This document shows, in pieces, positions 4,418-6,907 of a DNA stretch of 6,907 bases. Positions within the stretch are counted from its first letter, which is position 1. Each line of letters opens with the position of its first letter. The notes beneath the pieces are model-generated. The model made no database searches and was not told the origin of the DNA. It was given only the letters and a program-made list of their open reading frames with translations. The DNA lies in NCBI GenBank assembly GCA_025938055.1, contig JAICQC010000255.1:1-6907 (forward strand). Reading direction: 5' to 3'. The DNA comes from Anaerolineales bacterium. Lineage in GTDB: Bacteria > Chloroflexota > Anaerolineae > Anaerolineales > Villigracilaceae. A program made the position numbers and the translations under genes.

Positions 4418-6907
4418 ATGCCGACATCTCCAGCCACTGAGCGAGCAACCCTGGGATTTCTGCTTGCGAGCCTGCACACCGGCGCCAGCCTCGTCATCTG
4501 GCCCAGCCTGCTGGACGCTGCCGAGCGCCACGACGCCAATCTCATCTGCTTCCCGGGGGGACGCCTGCACGCTGCGGATTCCTTTGAAACCCAACGAAAC
4601 GCAATCTTTGATCTGGCAAGCGACAAACGCCTCGACGGCTTGATCACCTGGTCCTCCTCTCTGGGCGGCGTGCTCGGACCCGCCGAGATTCGAGCCTTCC
4701 ACCAACGCTACCATCCCCTCCCGATGGTCAGCCTGGCACAGTTCATGGAGGGCATGCCAACCGTCTCGATCAACAGTTACCTGGGTATGCGTGCGCTGCT
4801 CGTCCATTTAATAGAAGAGCATGGGTTCCACCGTCTCGCATTTATCCGCGGACCCGAGGAACATTACTATGCGCAGGAACGCTACCGCGCCTATCTCGAT
4901 GCCCTGCAAGCCTTCAACCTGCCTCTCATCCCCGAACTGGTGACCCGCCCTCTGCCCTGGGAGGGAGGCGTCGAAGCGATCGAGATCCTGCTCGACGAAC
5001 GCGGACTGAAACCCGGCAGGGATTTCGATGCGGTCGTTGCGGTAAGCGATATGATGGCGCTCTGGGCAATGAAGACCCTGCAGGGGCGCGGCTTCGAAGT
5101 CCCCACGGAGGTGGCGGTCACCGGGTTCAACAACACAATCGAAGAACGGCTGGCGACCCCGCCGCTCACCACCGTGGACCTTCCGTTTTATGAGCAGGCC
5201 TCCCAGGCAATGGAACTGCTCCTGCAGCAGTTGCGCGGGGAATCCGTCCCGGCGTTGATCACGCTGCCGTCCCAGCTGATCGTACGGCAGTCGTGCGGCT
5301 GCCCGTCCGCAGCTATCGCGCTGGCATCGTATTCTCCGTTCGATGAAACAGAAAATGCCGAAGAGAAGTTCAGCCTCGATGAAGTGCGGACGGGCTGCCT
5401 GGCAGAAATGCAGGCGGTGACCGGTCTTGATCAGCAGAAGGCGGACGAGTGGCTGGGTTCCATCTTTGACGCCATCCTCCAGGATACCTCGCTCAACAAA
5501 GGTCACAACAAAGTCCGTTCCATCTTTTTATCCGTTATGGGCAGCGTCATCGATCAGGGGATGGGTTCCGCCCATGACGTGCTGCGCTGGCAAAACGCGA
5601 TTTCCGTCCTGAGGCGTAGCGTTTTGCAGTACGTCCCGGCATCAGAAAGAATGCTGGTGGAGGAATTGCTTTCACAGGCGCGCGTGGTTGTCGGAGAGGC
5701 GGTCCAGCGCTCGCTTGCCTACGCACAGTGGCAGGCAGATCGCGAGACCGAGCATTTCCGTGAGACGAACCGCGCCCTGCTGACAACGTTCGATGTGCAG
5801 CAGCTCACCGACGTACTCGTCGAACGATTGCCCACACTCGACATCCCGAGCGTCTACCTGATCACGTATGAAGAGCCCACTGATGCCGAAGTACCCGAGC
5901 AGGCGCGTCTGCTGCTGGCGTACACCGACGGGGAACGCGCCTCCATCGAGGAAGGCGGGCTGCGGTTTTCCACGCACGAGATCGTCCCAGCGGAGCTTCT
6001 TCCAAAGGACCGCCGGTACAGCCTTGTGGTGGAGCCGCTGTACTTCCAGGATAAATCGCTGGGATATGTGGTCTTCGAGATCGGTCCGCACGATGGCAAT
6101 ATCTACGAATTACTCCGCAACAATTTAAGCAGCGCCCTGCAGGGAGCTATGCTCTTCCAGGAGATCCAGCAAGCCCGCCTTGATGCGGAAAAAGCGGACC
6201 GCATCAAGACCCGCCTGCTGGCAAACGTCAGCCACGAAATGCGCACACCGTTGAATATCATCACCGGCTATACACAAAACGCGCTGCAAGCCCCAAACAA
6301 ATATGGCAGTGAACTTCCCTCTTCATTGCAAAACGATCTGCTTCAAATCCAAAGCAACGCCGAGCACCAGCTGCGCGTGATCAACGACCTGCTGGATCTC
6401 TCGCGCGCCGAAATCGATGAGCTCGATCTCTCCCTTGAGCTGCTGGACCCGCGCCAGTTGCTGATGGACGCGTTCCACAGCCTTGCCGGTCAATCCACCT
6501 CCCCAGACATCGAGTGGAAGATCGAGATCCCGGAGCGCCTGCCGCAGATCAGAGCCGACGCCGTGCGCCTGCGGCAGATCTTCCTGAACCTGCTGAGCAA
6601 TGCAAGGAAATATACGGAGCGGGGGCTGATCACGCTGGGTGCAGAGGTGGCGCCGCCACAGATCCATTTCTGGGTAAGTGACACCGGGCTGGGCATCGAC
6701 GCGGAACAAAAGGACCATATCTTCGAACCTTTTGTGACGATCAATGACAACCGCCGCATCGCAGGGGGAATCGGGCTGGGACTCTCGATCACGCGCCATC
6801 TGGTTGCGCTGCACGGCGGCACGATGAATCTGGACACCCAGCTGGAGCAGGGTTCCACCTTCCACATTTACCTGCCCCTCCCTGCGCTCGACCAGGAGAA
6901 GCCTGCC
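4418..6907 (+). CDS. Histidine kinase with fused LacI/GalR-type sugar-sensing domain and GAF-like domain (C-terminus cut by window)
   Basis: The frame is open for 830 codons to the window edge. Residues 10-290 form a LacI/GalR-type periplasmic-binding fold without the usual helix-turn-helix head. Landmarks are beta-1 at 11-18, RGP (144-146), R155 in the helix that often contacts ligand, SD (210-211), VP (228-229), GFNN (236-239) and PPLTTV (248-253). The domain closes with QSCGC (291-295). Residues 318-445 are a mainly helical region I do not recognise. About 450-575 is GAF-like, then a signalling helix (578-600). The kinase core is complete: H-box NVSHEMRTPL with phospho-acceptor H606, N-box with N724 and N728, G1 box D755-T-G-L-G, F-box F769-E-P-F and G2 box G784-I-G-L-G-L. 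No signal peptide or membrane span is present, so it should be cytoplasmic and autophosphorylate in response to an imported sugar. It is divergent from the transporter operon, which suggests it controls that operon through a response regulator outside the window. A receiver domain may follow after residue 830. Confidence 0.92.
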   Translation, partial: MPTSPATERATLGFLLASLHTGASLVIWPSLLDAAERHDANLICFPGGRLHAADSFETQRNAIFDLASDKRLDGLITWSSSLGGVLGPAEIRAFHQRYHPLPMVSLAQFMEGMPTVSINSYLGMRALLVHLIEEHGFHRLAFIRGPEEHYYAQERYRAYLDALQAFNLPLIPELVTRPLPWEGGVEAIEILLDERGLKPGRDFDAVVAVSDMMALWAMKTLQGRGFEVPTEVAVTGFNNTIEERLATPPLTTVDLPFYEQASQAMELLLQQLRGESVPALITLPSQLIVRQSCGCPSAAIALASYSPFDETENAEEKFSLDEVRTGCLAEMQAVTGLDQQKADEWLGSIFDAILQDTSLNKGHNKVRSIFLSVMGSVIDQGMGSAHDVLRWQNAISVLRRSVLQYVPASERMLVEELLSQARVVVGEAVQRSLAYAQWQADRETEHFRETNRALLTTFDVQQLTDVLVERLPTLDIPSVYLITYEEPTDAEVPEQARLLLAYTDGERASIEEGGLRFSTHEIVPAELLPKDRRYSLVVEPLYFQDKSLGYVVFEIGPHDGNIYELLRNNLSSALQGAMLFQEIQQARLDAEKADRIKTRLLANVSHEMRTPLNIITGYTQNALQAPNKYGSELPSSLQNDLLQIQSNAEHQLRVINDLLDLSRAEIDELDLSLELLDPRQLLMDAFHSLAGQSTSPDIEWKIEIPERLPQIRADAVRLRQIFLNLLSNARKYTERGLITLGAEVAPPQIHFWVSDTGLGIDAEQKDHIFEPFVTINDNRRIAGGIGLGLSITRHLVALHGGTMNLDTQLEQGSTFHIYLPLPALDQEKPA

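Noticed and set aside
4310..4807. Minus-strand 165-codon open frame across the intergenic region and the kinase start
   Set aside because: It has low-complexity composition without family motifs, and most of it is antisense to the conserved sensor domain.
4418..5300. LacI-family DNA-binding repressor
   Set aside because: The effector domain begins within 10 residues of the start and an in-frame stop lies just upstream (4406-4408), so there is no room for a helix-turn-helix head. The same frame continues into a kinase.
4808..5506. Minus-strand 232-codon open frame opposite the sensor kinase
   Set aside because: It lies wholly within the LacI-type sensor region of the kinase. No domain is recognised and no ribosome binding site was sought or needed to explain it.
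6323..6865. Minus-strand open frames opposite the kinase core
   Set aside because: They mirror the H-box to G2-box region, which is conserved in the kinase frame, and are shadows of it.

Overview
The window looks like part of a carbohydrate-utilisation locus from a moderately GC-rich bacterium. The best guess is a member of Chloroflexota (Anaerolineae-like). This rests on the long Pro/Glu/Ala/Thr tether after the lipoprotein cysteine of the substrate-binding protein, and on a sensor kinase with a LacI-like sensor domain. It is an inference from style, not a proven taxonomy.

Layout. The left 60% lies on the minus strand. Read in the direction of transcription, it holds an LplB-type permease (4103 to 3141), an LplC-type permease (3130 to 2252), a large substrate-binding lipoprotein (2166 to 517), a strong GC-rich hairpin (499-470), and the first 124 codons of a GH4 NAD-dependent glycosidase (372 to the window edge). 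After a 314-bp divergent intergenic region (4104-4417), one large gene runs rightward from 4418 and is still open at 6907. It encodes a LacI/GalR-type sugar-binding domain, a helical linker, a GAF-like domain and a complete HisKA/HATPase histidine kinase core. It has no DNA-binding head and no membrane segment.

How the genes may work together. The gene set (two CUT1 permeases, binding protein, GH4 enzyme) is the set of the Bacillus subtilis lplABCD operon, in a different order. The visible GH4 N-terminus resembles LplD, an alpha-galacturonidase. The likely picture is uptake of a short, perhaps uronide-containing (pectin-derived), oligosaccharide, followed by cytoplasmic hydrolysis. No ATPase subunit is encoded here. 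Systems of this type usually borrow a shared MsmX-like ATPase. The divergent kinase is predicted to be a cytoplasmic sensor that reads an imported sugar, and its response regulator is not in the window. The intergenic region carries a perfect 10-5-10 inverted repeat just upstream of the kinase and spaced CTTGG repeats, both candidate control elements. The most unusual item is the kinase architecture. The rest is a conventional sugar-import operon.
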